From positions 81,222,713 through 81,286,712 of the forward strand of contig NC_030816.1 of the NCBI RefSeq assembly GCF_001704415.2: 64,000 nucleotides of DNA. Reading direction: 5' to 3'. Shown here one piece after another: positions 12,026 to 22,155 of this stretch. The notes under the pieces were generated by a model. The model was given only the letters and a program-made list of their open reading frames with translations. It did no database searches and was not told where the DNA came from. The translations under genes and the position numbers were made by a program. Numbering within the stretch: position 1 is the first letter of the stretch; the number at the start of each line of letters is the position of its first letter. The DNA comes from Capra hircus (Eukaryota; Chordata; Mammalia; Artiodactyla; Bovidae).

Positions 12026-13107
12026 GTACGTGAACTGTGAACTTCCAGATGTTCAAGCTGGATTTAGAAAAGGCAGAGGAACCAGAGATCAAATTGCCAA
12101 CATCTGTTGGATCATGGAAAAAGCAAGAGCGTTCCAGAAAAATGTTTACTTCTGCTTTATTAACTATGCCAAAGCCTTTGACTGTGTGGACCACAACAAA
12201 CTCTGGAAAATTCTAAAAGAGATGGGACTATCAGACCACCCAACCTGCCTCCTGAAAAATCTGTATGCAGGTCAGGAAGCAACAGTTAGAACTGGACATG
12301 GAACAACAGACTGGTTCCAAATAGGGAAAAGAGTACATCAAGGCTGTATATTGTCACCCTGCTTATTTAACTTTTATGCAGAGTACATCATGAGAAATGC
12401 TGGGCTGGATGAAGCACAAGCTGGAATCAAGATTGCCGGGAGAAATATCAATAATCTCAGATACGCAGATAACACCACTCTTACGGCAGACAGCAAAGAG
12501 GAATAGAGAGCCTCTTGATGAAAGTGAAAGAGGAGAGTGAAAAAGTTGGGTTAAAACTCAACATTTAGAAAACTAAGATCTTGGCATCTGGTCCCATCAT
12601 GGCAAACAGATGGAGAAACAATGGAAACAGTGAGAGACTTTATTTTCTTAGGCTCCAAAATCACTGCAGATTGTGATTGCAGCCATGAAATTAAAAGATG
12701 CTTGCTCCTTGGAAGAAAAGCTATGACCAACCTAGACAACATATCAAAAAGCAGAGACATTACTTTACCAACAAAGGTCTATCTAGTCAAATCTATGGTT
12801 TTTCCAGTAGTTATGTATGGATGTGAGAGTTGAACTATAAAGAAAGCTGAGCGCCAAAGAATTGATGCTTTTGAACTGTGGTGTTGGAGAAGACTCTTGA
12901 GAGTCCCTTGGACTGCAAGGAGATCCAATCAGTCCACCCCAAAGGAGAAGGGGATGAGAGAGGACAAGATGGTTGGATGGTATCACTGACTCAATGGACA
13001 TGAGCTTAAGTAAACTCCAGAAGTTGGTGATGGACAGGGAGGCCTGGCATGCTGCAGTCCATGGGGTTGCAAAGACTCAGACATGACTAAGCGACTGAAC
13101 TGAACTG
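12026..13107 (+). mobile_element. BovB LINE, reverse-transcriptase part to 3' end
   Basis: The plus-strand frame from 12030 encodes recognisable BovB reverse transcriptase: GFRKGRGTRDQIANICWIME, AKAFDCVDHNKLWKILKEMG and HQGCILSPCLFNFYAEYIMR. The catalytic YADD box is altered to YADN at 12462-12473, and a stop follows near 12506. The 3' end is present to about 13107 with an internal deletion near 12945. The copy cannot be active. Confidence 0.92.
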
Positions 13108-13744
13108 AGCAGTCTCTAAGGCAGCAGTTCTCAGAGTATTATGACAATAGGAAAATGATTACAAGTAATTTGTCACTAATATGGATTTTTTGATTGATAT
13201 TCTAGGTTTAGAATAGATTCAAGATTATGCCTCCAATAACGTTACTACTCACCTTCACACCACAACAGCAACAGAAGGGTGATGTAGCCAGTATGCCAGG
13301 AGTGACCATGGGATATTACTACACATTTACTGTGTCTGTCTTGGCAAGGAAAAGAACAACATGAAAATTTTTGGTGTTATATATAGTGTGCTGAAAAATT
13401 ACTTAAAAGCTGAAGCTATGTCCTCAATTTAATGAATTTGAGAAAACCCTTACAGCATCTAATAAATAGACAGCTGGTGGAATTAAGCGCTCCAAATTTT
13501 AAAAAGTCTTTGCCATTGTATAGCTCATTTAACTTCAATTTTCTCACCTGCAGGTACAGGATGGCTGCCAGCCTCGGTGCTGAGGTTAGAATAATGAAAG
13601 CTTTATAGGACCAACTGATGAGAAAGCCTTTGGATATATCAATAATTACAGTGCCAACGGGAATTTTGAAGAACCTGGAAATTCAGCTTCTTCATAAAAC
13701 TGAGTAAGACTGTAAATGTTTCCTGAACAAGAATAATGTTTGCC
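13108..13744. other. Intronic DNA, nothing recognised
   Basis: AT-rich non-coding sequence with no feature I can support. Confidence 0.4.
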
Positions 13745-13925
13745 ATTTAAGATCACCTATGTGCCAGACTCACCAAGCAGTAGACTTTTATGTAGCCTTC
13801 ACAATTCTGGCAAAAATGAAGACCACCGCTTTATATATGAGAAACCAGAGGTCAAAGAGGTTAACCCACCCATGGTGATCTGATTTGTAAGATCACAACT
13901 GCCTCACTGACATCCAGGCTCTTGC
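13745..13925 (+). mobile_element. MIR SINE remnant
   Basis: The order of motifs fits an old MIR: ACCTATGTGCCAGACTC, then GAAACCAGAGGTCAAAGAGG, then ACATCCAGGCTCTTGCC. It is strongly diverged. Confidence 0.6.
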
Positions 13926-14057
13926 CCCACACCACTCTGGTTCTACGACCTAGAAAGACCTCTACAACTTCTACTCATGTGCCCGCTTTCCCTAAAAATG
14001 ACCTAGCTTGAAATATGTACTTCTTGCAGTAGTGACCATGTTATACAGAATGCTAAG

Positions 14058-14140
14058 GTGATGCTGTGAAAGTGCTCCACTCAATATGCCAGCAAATTTG
14101 GAAAACTCAGCAGCGGCCACAGGACTGGAAAAGGTCAGTT
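14058..14140 (+). repeat. Displaced BovB segment, duplicate of 14580-14665
   Basis: The stretch GATGCTGTGAAAGTGCTCCA to about GGTCAGTTTTTATT matches 14580-14665 almost base for base in the same orientation. It lies upstream of BovB sequence that should precede it. This suggests a duplication or two overlapping BovB insertions. Confidence 0.75.
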
Positions 14141-14209
14141 TTTATTAATGCCAGTGTTTACTGACAGCCAGTACTCATCTGCTTCTGGATACAGGGGGTA
14201 ATACTTCTC

Positions 14210-14824
14210 TCTATAAGGGAGAGATGAAGCCTTCTGAAGTGAACAGTGCAAAGAAGTAGAGGAAAACAACAGAATGGGAAAGACTGGGGATCTCTTCAAG
14301 AAAATTAGAGATACCAAGGGAACATTTCATGCCAAGATGGGCACAATAAAGGACAGAAATGGTAAGGACCTAACAGAAGCAGAAGGATTAAAAGGTGGCA
14401 AGAATACACAGAACTGTACAAAAAAGGTCTTAATGACCCAGATAACCACAATGGTGTGATCCCTCACCTAGAGCCAGACATCGTGGAGTGTGAAGTCAAG
14501 TGGGGCCTAGGAAGAATTACTACAAACAAAGCTAGTGGAGGTGATATAATTCCAGTTAAGCTATTTCAAATCCTGAAAGATGATGCTGTGAAAGTGCTGC
14601 ACTCAATATGCCAGCAAATTTGGAAAACTCAGCAGTGGTCACAGGCCTGGAAAAGGTCAGTTTTTATTCCCATCCCAAAGAAGGGCAATACCAAAGAATG
14701 TTCAAACTACCACACAATTGCACTTATTTTACATGCTAGCAAGGTAATGCTCAAAATCCGTCAAACTAGGCTTCAGCAGTACATGAACTAAGAACTTCAA
14801 GACTTACAAGCTGGATTTAAAAAG
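14210..14824 (+). mobile_element. BovB LINE, upstream ORF2 part
   Basis: Recognisable BovB ORF2 coding text runs from AACAGAATGGGAAAGACTGG through IPVKLFQILKDDAVKVLHSI and QQWSQAWKRSVFIPIPKKGN. It is interrupted at about 14825 by an L1 tail and resumes at 15001. Stops and frameshifts are present. Confidence 0.9.
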
Positions 14825-15000
14825 ACAGAAAACTGGATGGGAGGGGAGTTTGGGGGAGACTGGATACATGTGTATGTATGGCTAAGTCCCTTCACTGTTC
14901 ACCTGAAATTATCACAACATTGTTACTTGGCTGTACCCCAATACATAATGTTTTTGGTGTTAATAAAAATTCCCGTGGCGTTTTTCAAAAAAGAAAAAAA
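14825..15000 (+). mobile_element. L1 3' end nested inside BovB
   Basis: The sequence GGGGAGACTGGATACATGTG, TGGCTAAGTCCCTTCACTG and TTATCACAACATTGTTAC matches the ruminant L1 3' end. It is followed by an A-rich tail. It splits the BovB frame between GGATTTAAAAAGACAG and AAAAAGGGCAGAGG, consistent with a diverged target duplication of about 9 bp. Confidence 0.78.
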
Positions 15001-16150
15001 GGGCAGAGGAACCAGAGATCAAATTGCCAACATCCGCTGGATCAAAAAATAAAGAAAGGAATTCCAGAAAAAACATCTGCTTCATTGATTACACTAAAGC
15101 CTTTGACTGTGCGGATCACAACAAACTGTGGAAAATTCTTAAAGAGATGGGAATACCACATCACCTTACCTACCTCCTGAAAAACCTGTATGAAGGTCAA
15201 GAAGCAACAGTCAGAACCAGACATGGAACAATGGACTGGTTTAAAATTGGGAAAGGAGTATGTCAAGGGTGTATATTGTCACCCTGCTTATTTAATTTAC
15301 ATGTAGAGTACATCATTCAAAATGCTTGGATAGATGAATCACAAGCTGAAAGGAATCAAGATTGCTGGGAGAAATATTAGTAACCTCAGATATGCAGATG
15401 ACACCACCCTAATGACAAAATGAAGAGGAACTAAAAAGCCTCAGGATGAAAGTGAAAGAGGAGAGTGAAAAAGCTGGCTTAAAACTCAACATTCAAAACA
15501 CTGAGATCATGCATGGCATCTGGTCCCATCACTTCATGGCAAACAGATGAAAAAACAGTGGAAATAGTAGCAGACTTTTTGGGGGGAGGCTCGAAAATCA
15601 CTGCAGATGGTGACTACAACCATGAAATTAAAAGACGCTTGCTCCTTGGAAGAAAGGCTATGATAAACCTAGACACCATATTAAAGAGCAGAGACATCAC
15701 TTTGCTGACAAAGGTCTGTCATCAAAGCTATGGGTTTTCCAGTAGTCATGTATGGATGTGAGAGTGGGGCCATAAAGAAAGCTGAATGCCGAAGAATTGA
15801 CGCTTTTGAACTGTGGTGCTGGAGAAGACTCTTGAGAGTCCCCTGGACTGCAAGGAGATCAAACCAGTCAATCCTAAAGGAAATCAATCCTGAATATTCA
15901 TTGGAAGAACTGAAGCTGAAGCTCCAATACTGTGACCATTTGATCTGAAGAGCCAACTCATTGGAAAAGATCCTGATGCTGGGAAAGGTTGAGGACAGGA
16001 GAAGAGGTCAACAGAGGATGAGAATGGCTGGATGGCATCACTGACTCAATGGACATGAGTTTGAGCAAATTTTGGGAGACAGTGAAGGACAGGGAAGCCT
16101 GGCATGCTGCAGTCCCTGTGGTCTCAAAGAGTCAGACACGACTGAGTGAA
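15001..16150 (+). mobile_element. BovB LINE, reverse-transcriptase part to 3' end (continuation)
   Basis: This continues the copy broken at 14825. It shows AKAFDCADHNKLWKILKEMG-like and GVCQGCILSPCLFNLHVEYI motifs. An intact YADD codon set lies at 15391-15402, followed almost at once by a stop. It ends near the GAGTCAGACACGACTGAGTG tail. It is inactive. Confidence 0.92.
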
Positions 16151-17544
16151 CAATACTTCCCTACCCTCTTGAAGTTAGGCAACTATGTGACTCATTCTGG
16201 CTAATGAAATATAAGTAAAAGAAATCTGTGCCACTTCCAAGGTGAAACATATTATTGCAACTGTTCCAGCCTCCAGGCCCCTCTTCCCTTTCCATAGCAA
16301 TCACAGAAGCCTGTTTGCTGCAGTGGTGCCTCAAGATGAAAGAAACTTGAGGTATGAAGCCATCCTGTGGAGGTCAGGTTCCCTAGAGAGTTGCATAAAC
16401 CCAGTGAATTTTAGGAAAGAAAGAAACCTTGAAGCCACAGTTGGGAGATTATTCTTTTACTGTAGTATAACCCAGCCTATCCTGACTGACATAGCTGGTG
16501 AAGAGAAATCACAGAACAGACCTAAGGCAGGCTCTGATATCCTTCACTATTATGCTAAATTTGGCTAAAACATGGAAAAATAAAAACTTAAGGGTTGGAC
16601 AAAGGGGAAGAGAAACTTGGTGTTAATTAAGCTTAAATAGGTTTTAGAATCACCTGGAAAAACCAAACCACCACTCTTCCCTTCAGGGAGCTCAGCACTT
16701 TGATTAATCCCATTATATGACACAGCTTCTGAGGAAATCAGAACATTTTGATATTTTCAATGAACTAGTGTGGGAACTCTGATCAGCTTGGTTAAGTAGA
16801 GTCAGTTTTTTGGGGGTGGATTATAGTCCTATGTCTATGTAGTAAAACTGGACTAAGCAAGACTAGGCTTAATTTAGAGAGTAGCTGCTGGTCTATTTCA
16901 ATTTTTGATTAGGCCTGTTGATACTCACATAAATCTAAGAATGTCTGAACATACCATGTAATTTATTTAATATTCATTTGCATTAGGAAGGCTAAGATTC
17001 TCATTTTCTATTAGTCCCACTATTTAGGTGAAGGTCAGACAAGCATCTTTCTCCTAAACCTTCACTGTATCACATCCATACAGTCTAGAATTTGTAGTAA
17101 AGTCAATTGATTTAGGAATAAAAAGTGAACATGTAACTTTCAGAGCAATACAATCCCTGAAGCACTCATTAAAAAATGGTCAATAATTATGACGATGATT
17201 AACAGGGCACAATTCAAAAGCAAAAGCTTTCTGCCTACGTGCAGTAGACTGAGCAACAGGGATGGCCCTGGGATGTCCTAGGGCCAGGGCATGCCTGCAG
17301 CTGAGACCCGGCCCAACGAGAACAGTTTATAACATGCTTCTTGATTTAAGGTGCTGACGGGTCAGGTTCTCAGCGGCAGTTCTAAAACTATTTCAATCAG
17401 CCTTATTTTTAGTAACTGAACCACCTATGACTGTCAGGCCTCTTCCTAAAAGCTTTATATTTTACTGCATTAAATAATAAAAAATTTATGACATTTTGAC
17501 TCCATTTGTTTGACTTCATATGACTAGAACACTAGATTTTTAAT
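16151..17544. other. Intronic DNA, nothing recognised
   Basis: AT-rich intron sequence. The 108-codon frame at 16242-16568 has no recognisable similarity and no supporting splice or start context. Confidence 0.4.
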
Positions 17545-17715
17545 TTTAAAAGATATGCAGCAAGCAACAAAGATTTACTGTATAATACAGGGAACTATAG
17601 TATCTTGTAATAGCCTATAACAGATAATCTGAAAAATAACATATATATATATATAACTGAATGACCTTGCTGTACACCTGAAACACTGTCGACTATACTT
17701 CAATAATATATATAC
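17545..17715 (+). mobile_element. L1 3' end fragment with TA microsatellite
   Basis: GCAAGCAACAAAGATTTACT, TGTATAATACAGGGAACTAT and CTTGCTGTACACCTGAAACA match the ruminant L1 3' end. A short (TA)n run lies at about 17640-17656. Confidence 0.75.
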
Positions 17716-18310
17716 TAAGAAATACTTTATAATAGTTACCAACCAAATCACTATCATTTTCATATTTTACCTAATGATCCTGCTTCACTGGCACACATAC
17801 ATGAGCATGCACAAACACAGAACACACAGGACCTGCTTGCACTCCCATTTTATGATGCTTTTTTTTTTTAAGCCTGGCTGATAGATTGTCACAGGGGAAT
17901 GAAGATACTGATGGCTCAATAACAGAGCTTCCCTGTATATGTTTATTTTCACACTGTATAGGAAGTTACTCATAAACAAACATAGGTATAAGGCACTCAG
18001 AATAAAAGAACAAACAGGTACTTAATGAAAATAATCAATTTCTGTAACACAACAAACACCTGCATCCCACTTTTTTTTTTAACAATTGGCAACTCTACAT
18101 GCACACACGCACAGAAAGGAAGGACTGGTAAATCACTGGTATAATGATTGATACAGCTGGTACAATCATTGGCACCTTATTTGACGCAGTCACTTAGGAA
18201 CTGTTAAAAAGTATAACCTAGCATCTGGATGCTAAATAAAAGGGAGGGGAGGCTAAATAAACAGGGGAGTCACTCTACTTCCTTCTCTTTCCAAGTTTTA
18301 GGAATTAAAG
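17716..18310. other. Intronic DNA downstream of LDHAL6B
   Basis: Contains T runs at 17859-17870 and 18071-18080 on the plus strand. In the minus (gene) direction the second is a 10-base A tract about 230 bp beyond the LDHAL6B poly(A) signal. It could be the remnant of a retroposed tail. No target-site duplication could be found by eye. Confidence 0.4.
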
Positions 18311-18316
18311 TTTATT
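18311..18316 (-). promoter_or_regulatory. LDHAL6B: Poly(A) signal AATAAA for LDHAL6B
   Basis: A canonical AATAAA on the minus strand (context TTTTTGAATAAACTTTAA) lies about 80 bp past the LDHAL6B stop codon. It is the first canonical signal downstream and would end a short 3' UTR. Because it lies in intron 3 of TMEM242 on the same strand, it could also end TMEM242 transcripts early. Confidence 0.6.
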
Positions 18317-18394
18317 CAAAAACTAGACATACACAGGACCATAACCACTATCTTTCTTAAGTAACCTCAGAATGGTAGGTAGTTTTAAACAACT

Positions 18395-19540
18395 TTAAAA
18401 CTTAAGCTCCTTTTGAATATCCCAAAGTGTTTTTGCACTCTTCTGCAGACGAGCCTCTTCTTCAGGGGCCAATTTTACTTTTATAAGGTCAGTAATACCA
18501 CTCTCCCCCAGGATACATGGAACACTGAGGAATACGTCTTCATTTATTCCATAGAGACCCTTAATTCTGGTGGAAACTGGATGCACTCTCCTAAGATTCT
18601 TCAAAATACTTTCTGTCAGGTCAGCTACAGAGAGGCCAATGGCCCAAGAAGTATAACCTTTCATTTTAATAATCTCATAGGCACTAGCAACCACATCTTT
18701 GTGAACATTTTTCCACTGCTCGGGATCTTTATCAGTTCCTATATCTAAGTTCAGTTCCTTCAGAGGGACACCAGCGATGTTCACTCCACTCCACACAGGA
18801 ACACTTGAGTCTCCATGCTCTCCGAGGATCCACCCATGACAGCTTTCAGAATGGATACTAAGCCTTTGCCCAATCAAGAAACGGAAACGGGCAGTGTCCA
18901 GATTACAACCACTTCCAATAACACGGTTTTGGGGAAAGGCACTCAACTTCCAGGCTACGTACGTCAAGATATCCACCGGATTGGAAACCACAATCAGTTT
19001 GCAGCGGGGACTGTACTGAACGATACTGGACATCATTAGCTTAAAGATGGCCACATTTCGCTGGACTAAATTAAGGCGTGTTTCTCCTTTTTCCTGGCGT
19101 GCACCTGCCGTGATAATCACGAGGCTGGAGTTTGCAGTGACAAAATAATCTCTGCTGGAAACAATATTTGGCATTTTCACAAAAAGGCTGCCATGCTGAA
19201 GATCCATGGTCTCACCCTTCAGTCGGCCTTCATCAACATCCACCAGGGCGAGTTCATCGCTCAAGCCTTTTAAGAGGATGCTGATAGCACAGGCCATGCC
19301 AACCGATCCAGTTCCTACGATGGAGATCTTACTGTTGCGAACAGGCTCCTCCGAAGTGCAATTCTTCATCAGCTCACACTTGACGGTCGCCATCTTGGAC
19401 GCGGGGACCACGGCCCAGGCGCCCCCGAGGGGAACGGCTGCCGGCGGGCGGGGGCCTGGGGCCATTCCCAGGCATAGGAAATTTGCCCTCACAGTGCCCG
19501 CTCTCTGGCTGGCCCGCAGGATTCCCACAGTCCAGCTCAT
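18395..19540 (-). CDS. LDHAL6B: L-lactate dehydrogenase A-like 6B, intact intronless retrogene
   Basis: This single uninterrupted exon encodes 381 residues. LDH enzymes interconvert pyruvate and lactate using NADH/NAD+. Residues 50-381 align with the full LDH-A family, starting at an internal MATVK. Visible features are the Rossmann motif GTGSVG at 76-81, the mobile loop GARQEKGETR with R155, N187 in SNPVDIL, D190, substrate-binding R218, and the catalytic H242 within LGEHGDS. T297 corresponds to LDHA T248. These sit exactly 49 positions later than in LDHA. The start at 19540 has GCC before the ATG, and an in-frame TGA two codons further upstream, so the leader cannot extend further. The leader (1-49) has four Arg, one Lys and no acidic residue. 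Human LDHAL6B, as I recall, is also 381 aa with a similar MSWTV start and is testis-enriched. Lack of introns marks retroposition. The full frame argues for function rather than a pseudogene. Confidence 0.95.
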   Translation of the reverse strand: MSWTVGILRASQRAGTVRANFLCLGMAPGPRPPAAVPLGGAWAVVPASKMATVKCELMKNCTSEEPVRNSKISIVGTGSVGMACAISILLKGLSDELALVDVDEGRLKGETMDLQHGSLFVKMPNIVSSRDYFVTANSSLVIITAGARQEKGETRLNLVQRNVAIFKLMMSSIVQYSPRCKLIVVSNPVDILTYVAWKLSAFPQNRVIGSGCNLDTARFRFLIGQRLSIHSESCHGWILGEHGDSSVPVWSGVNIAGVPLKELNLDIGTDKDPEQWKNVHKDVVASAYEIIKMKGYTSWAIGLSVADLTESILKNLRRVHPVSTRIKGLYGINEDVFLSVPCILGESGITDLIKVKLAPEEEARLQKSAKTLWDIQKELKF

Positions 19541-19800
19541 GGCTACTCACTTGAGAGGTGAAGGCAGAAAGCAACAGGCACCCTTAGAAGCTCCAAAGGA
19601 AAGAGCTGTGACCGTTGGCCGGTTCTCAGCCCTCAATGCGGCTGCGTAAGGCCGGCGCCTCGCGACAGCTCCTCCAGCCCCTCCAGCCCCTCCAGCCCGC
19701 TACTGCGGCTGCGCAAGGCCGAGGTCTCGCGACAGCCCATCCAGCCCGCTACTGCGGCTGCGCAAGGCGGGCTCAGCTCGCGTGGCCTCTAAAGGGCCTC
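19541..19800 (-). promoter_or_regulatory. LDHAL6B: GC-rich 5' region and putative promoter of LDHAL6B
   Basis: The 260 bp upstream of the LDHAL6B start are CpG-rich, unlike the AT-rich intron further out (19800-20000). No TATA box is evident near the start. The block contains the tandem units described separately, each with a TGCGCA or TGCGTA core. Its position and composition suggest a CpG-type promoter. Transcription start and use are inferred only. Confidence 0.5.
19637..19785. repeat. GC-rich tandem repeat upstream of LDHAL6B
   Basis: Two full units and one partial unit begin with TGCGGCTGCG(C/T)AAGGC at 19637, 19704 and 19753. Spacings are 67 and 49 bp. The first unit is longer because it contains an internal expansion of a CCTCCAGCCC decamer (three copies at about 19671-19699). 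The second unit shares CTCGCGACAGCCC and TCCAGCCCGCTAC with the first. Confidence 0.85.
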
Positions 19801-20275
19801 TACGAAGTATCAAGAGGGGAGGCTACTTCTAGCAAATGAATTCTGGAGTTAAAAGTTTTAGAAACTCACTAATTCTCTAATGCATTGGAGAGAGAATTAC
19901 ACATACTTAGATGTGTAATGAGCCAACCAGATCCTTGGGATTACTTATTTTGTTTTTATGACATATGCCAATAAAAATATTTCCATTAAATACACATGAA
20001 AATACGGTTAAATGTTCTTAACGATATTCCTGCCAAGAATGATCAACCAGGTGCGAATCCTTTGTCTCCCAATGGCCTCCTGCACCATTTTCCTGCATCT
20101 GCGGGAAAAGCAGGCCTTCTGTTTCCCGTTGTACCCATTTCAAGAACCTTCTATTTGGAAAAACTTCCACTGCCTTTATGCCTATTAGGACCGTAACTGT
20201 GGGGGAGTTGCAGGATCCTGACGACAGAGGGAAGGAGCCCACTGTGAGCCAAACAGTAAGAACTCAGAGGGTTAC
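19801..20275. other. Intronic DNA, nothing recognised
   Basis: AT-rich sequence between the LDHAL6B promoter region and an antisense BovB. No exon or repeat family recognised. Confidence 0.4.
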
Positions 20276-21391
20276 TTCAGTTCAGTTCAGTCGCTCAGTC
20301 GAGTCTGACTCTTTGCGACCCCATGAATCGCAGCACGCCAGGCCTCCCTGTCCATCACCAACTCCCCGAGTTCACTCAGACTCACGTCCATCGAGTCGGT
20401 GATGCCATCCAGCCATCTCATCCTCTGTCGTCCCCTTCTCCTCCTGCCCCCAATCCCTCCCAGCATCACTCTTTTCCAGTGAGTCACCTCTTCGCATTAG
20501 GTGGCCAAAGTACTGGAGTTTCAGCTTTAGCATCATTCCTTCCAAAGAAATTCCAGGGCTGATCTACTTCAGAATGGACTGGTTGGATCTCCTTGCAGTC
20601 CAAGGGATTCTCAAGAGTCTTCTTCAACACCACAGTTCAAAAGCATCAATTCTTCGGTGTTCAGCCTTCTTCACAGTCCACAACTCTCACATCCATACAT
20701 GACCACAGGAAAAACCATAGCCTTGACTAGACGGACCTTAGTCAGCAAAGTAATGTCTCTGCTTTTGAATATGCTATCTAGGTTGGTCGTAACTTTTCTT
20801 CCAAGGAGTAAGCGTCTTTTAATTTCATGGCTGCAATCACCACCTGCAGTGATTTTGGAGTCCCCCAAAATAAAGTCTGACACTGTTTGCACTGTTTCCC
20901 CATCTATTTCCCATGAAGTGATGGGACCAGATGCCATGATCTTCGTTTTCTGAATGTTGAGCTTTAAGCCAACTTTTTCACTCTCCTCTTTCACTTTCAT
21001 CAAGAGGCTTTTGAGTTCCTCTTCACTTTCTGCCATAAGGGTGGTGTCATCTGCATATCTGAGGTTATTGATATTTCTCCCGGCAATCTTGATTCCTGCT
21101 TGTGCTTCTTCCAGCCCAGCGTTTCTCATGATGTACTCTGCATATAAGTTAAATAAGCAGGGTGACAATATACAGCCTTGATGTACTCCTTTTCCTATTT
21201 GGAACCAGTCTGTTGTTCCATGTTCAGTTCTAACTGTTGCTTCCTGACCTGTATACAGATTTCTCAAGAGGCAGGTCAGGTGGTCTGGTATTCCCATCTC
21301 TTTCAGAATTTTCCACAGTTTATTGTGATCCACACAGTCAAAGGCTTTGGCATAGTCAATAAAGCAGAAATAGATGTTTTTCTGGAATATC
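20276..21391 (-). mobile_element. BovB LINE, antisense, reverse-transcriptase part to 3' end
   Basis: The minus strand holds a 220-codon open stretch (20671-21333). It reads MDHNKLWKILKEMGIPDHLT, then GVHQGCILSPCLFNLYAEYI and NINNLRYADDTTLMAESEEE. The YADD catalytic box is intact at 21046-21057. The 3' end begins at the TTCAGTTCAGTTCAG tail near 20276. It is 5'-truncated, so it lacks the full ORF2 and its promoter. Confidence 0.93.
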
Positions 21392-21846
21392 TCTCATGAA
21401 AAGGAAAGCTCCTGGTCAAGAGTCCTGATTACAAGTGACTTCTCGAGTAAAAAGATGACGATACTATATCTTAAATGTCTTTAAAATGGCAAATTTTGAC
21501 CCAGGCACGAATCAAATTGCTGATTAAAGTAGTTTGTACAACATGGCATCTTATATGAGATGTAATTCTTACTTAATTATGTAAGTATATCTTGCATTCC
21601 TCTGCATATCTCTGGTCAGTCTTATGAACGTCCTTTCAAATTTCTAACAAAATAAAAAATTTACATTCGATGAAATGATGTACATATATTTGTATACACA
21701 TACACACACACCCTTAAACCCAATAAACTATGTAAGTCCAAATAAAAATAATGGTACTTTCTCCTCACTTATATAAACAGAAGTCTGACCATGTAATGAT
21801 TTCTCAAAGCTTTCCTCTCATATAAGAAAGTGGTATGCTCTCCCCT
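21392..21846. other. Intronic DNA with short CA-rich stretch
   Basis: AT-rich. A small ACACAC-type stretch lies near 21695-21710. Nothing else recognised. Confidence 0.4.
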
Positions 21847-21860
21847 AATGGAGCTCTTGG

Positions 21861-22073
21861 GCTTCCCTGGTGGCTCAGTGGTAAAGAATCCACCAGCCAA
21901 GCAGAAGATGTGGGTTCAATCCCTGGGTCGGGAAGACTCTCTGGAGAAGAAAATGGCAACCCACTCAAGTATTCTTTGCCTGGGAAATCCCATGGACAGA
22001 GGAGCCTGGCGAGTTGCTGTCCATGGGGGTCACAAAAGACTTGGACACACTGAGCAACTAAACAGCAACATCA
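21861..22073 (+). mobile_element. Bov-tA SINE with 14-bp target-site duplication
   Basis: The element starts GCTTCCCTGGTGGCTCAGTG and ends after a GACTTGGACACACTGAGC-like 3' part. Identical AATGGAGCTCTTGG flanks lie at 21847-21860 and 22074-22087. This is a clear L1/BovB-type retroposition footprint, and the perfect match suggests a fairly recent insertion. Confidence 0.93.
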
Positions 22074-22155
22074 AATGGAGCTCTTGGATATGCAGGCTCC
22101 TCACAGGGGGAAAAAAAAACAAACCTGTGTATATGTACAAAAAAATACTGTGTTT

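Noticed and set aside
18395..19540. LDHAL6B as a processed pseudogene
   Set aside because: No stop or frameshift in 381 codons, all catalytic residues retained and the leader still open. Decay would be expected over this age if unused.
18413..19649. Plus-strand frames opposite LDHAL6B
   Set aside because: They are shadow frames of the real minus-strand gene.
21861..22073. SINE heads as possible tRNA genes
   Set aside because: Bov-tA and CHR heads derive from tRNA but lack a foldable cloverleaf with a usable anticodon arm. They are retroposons.
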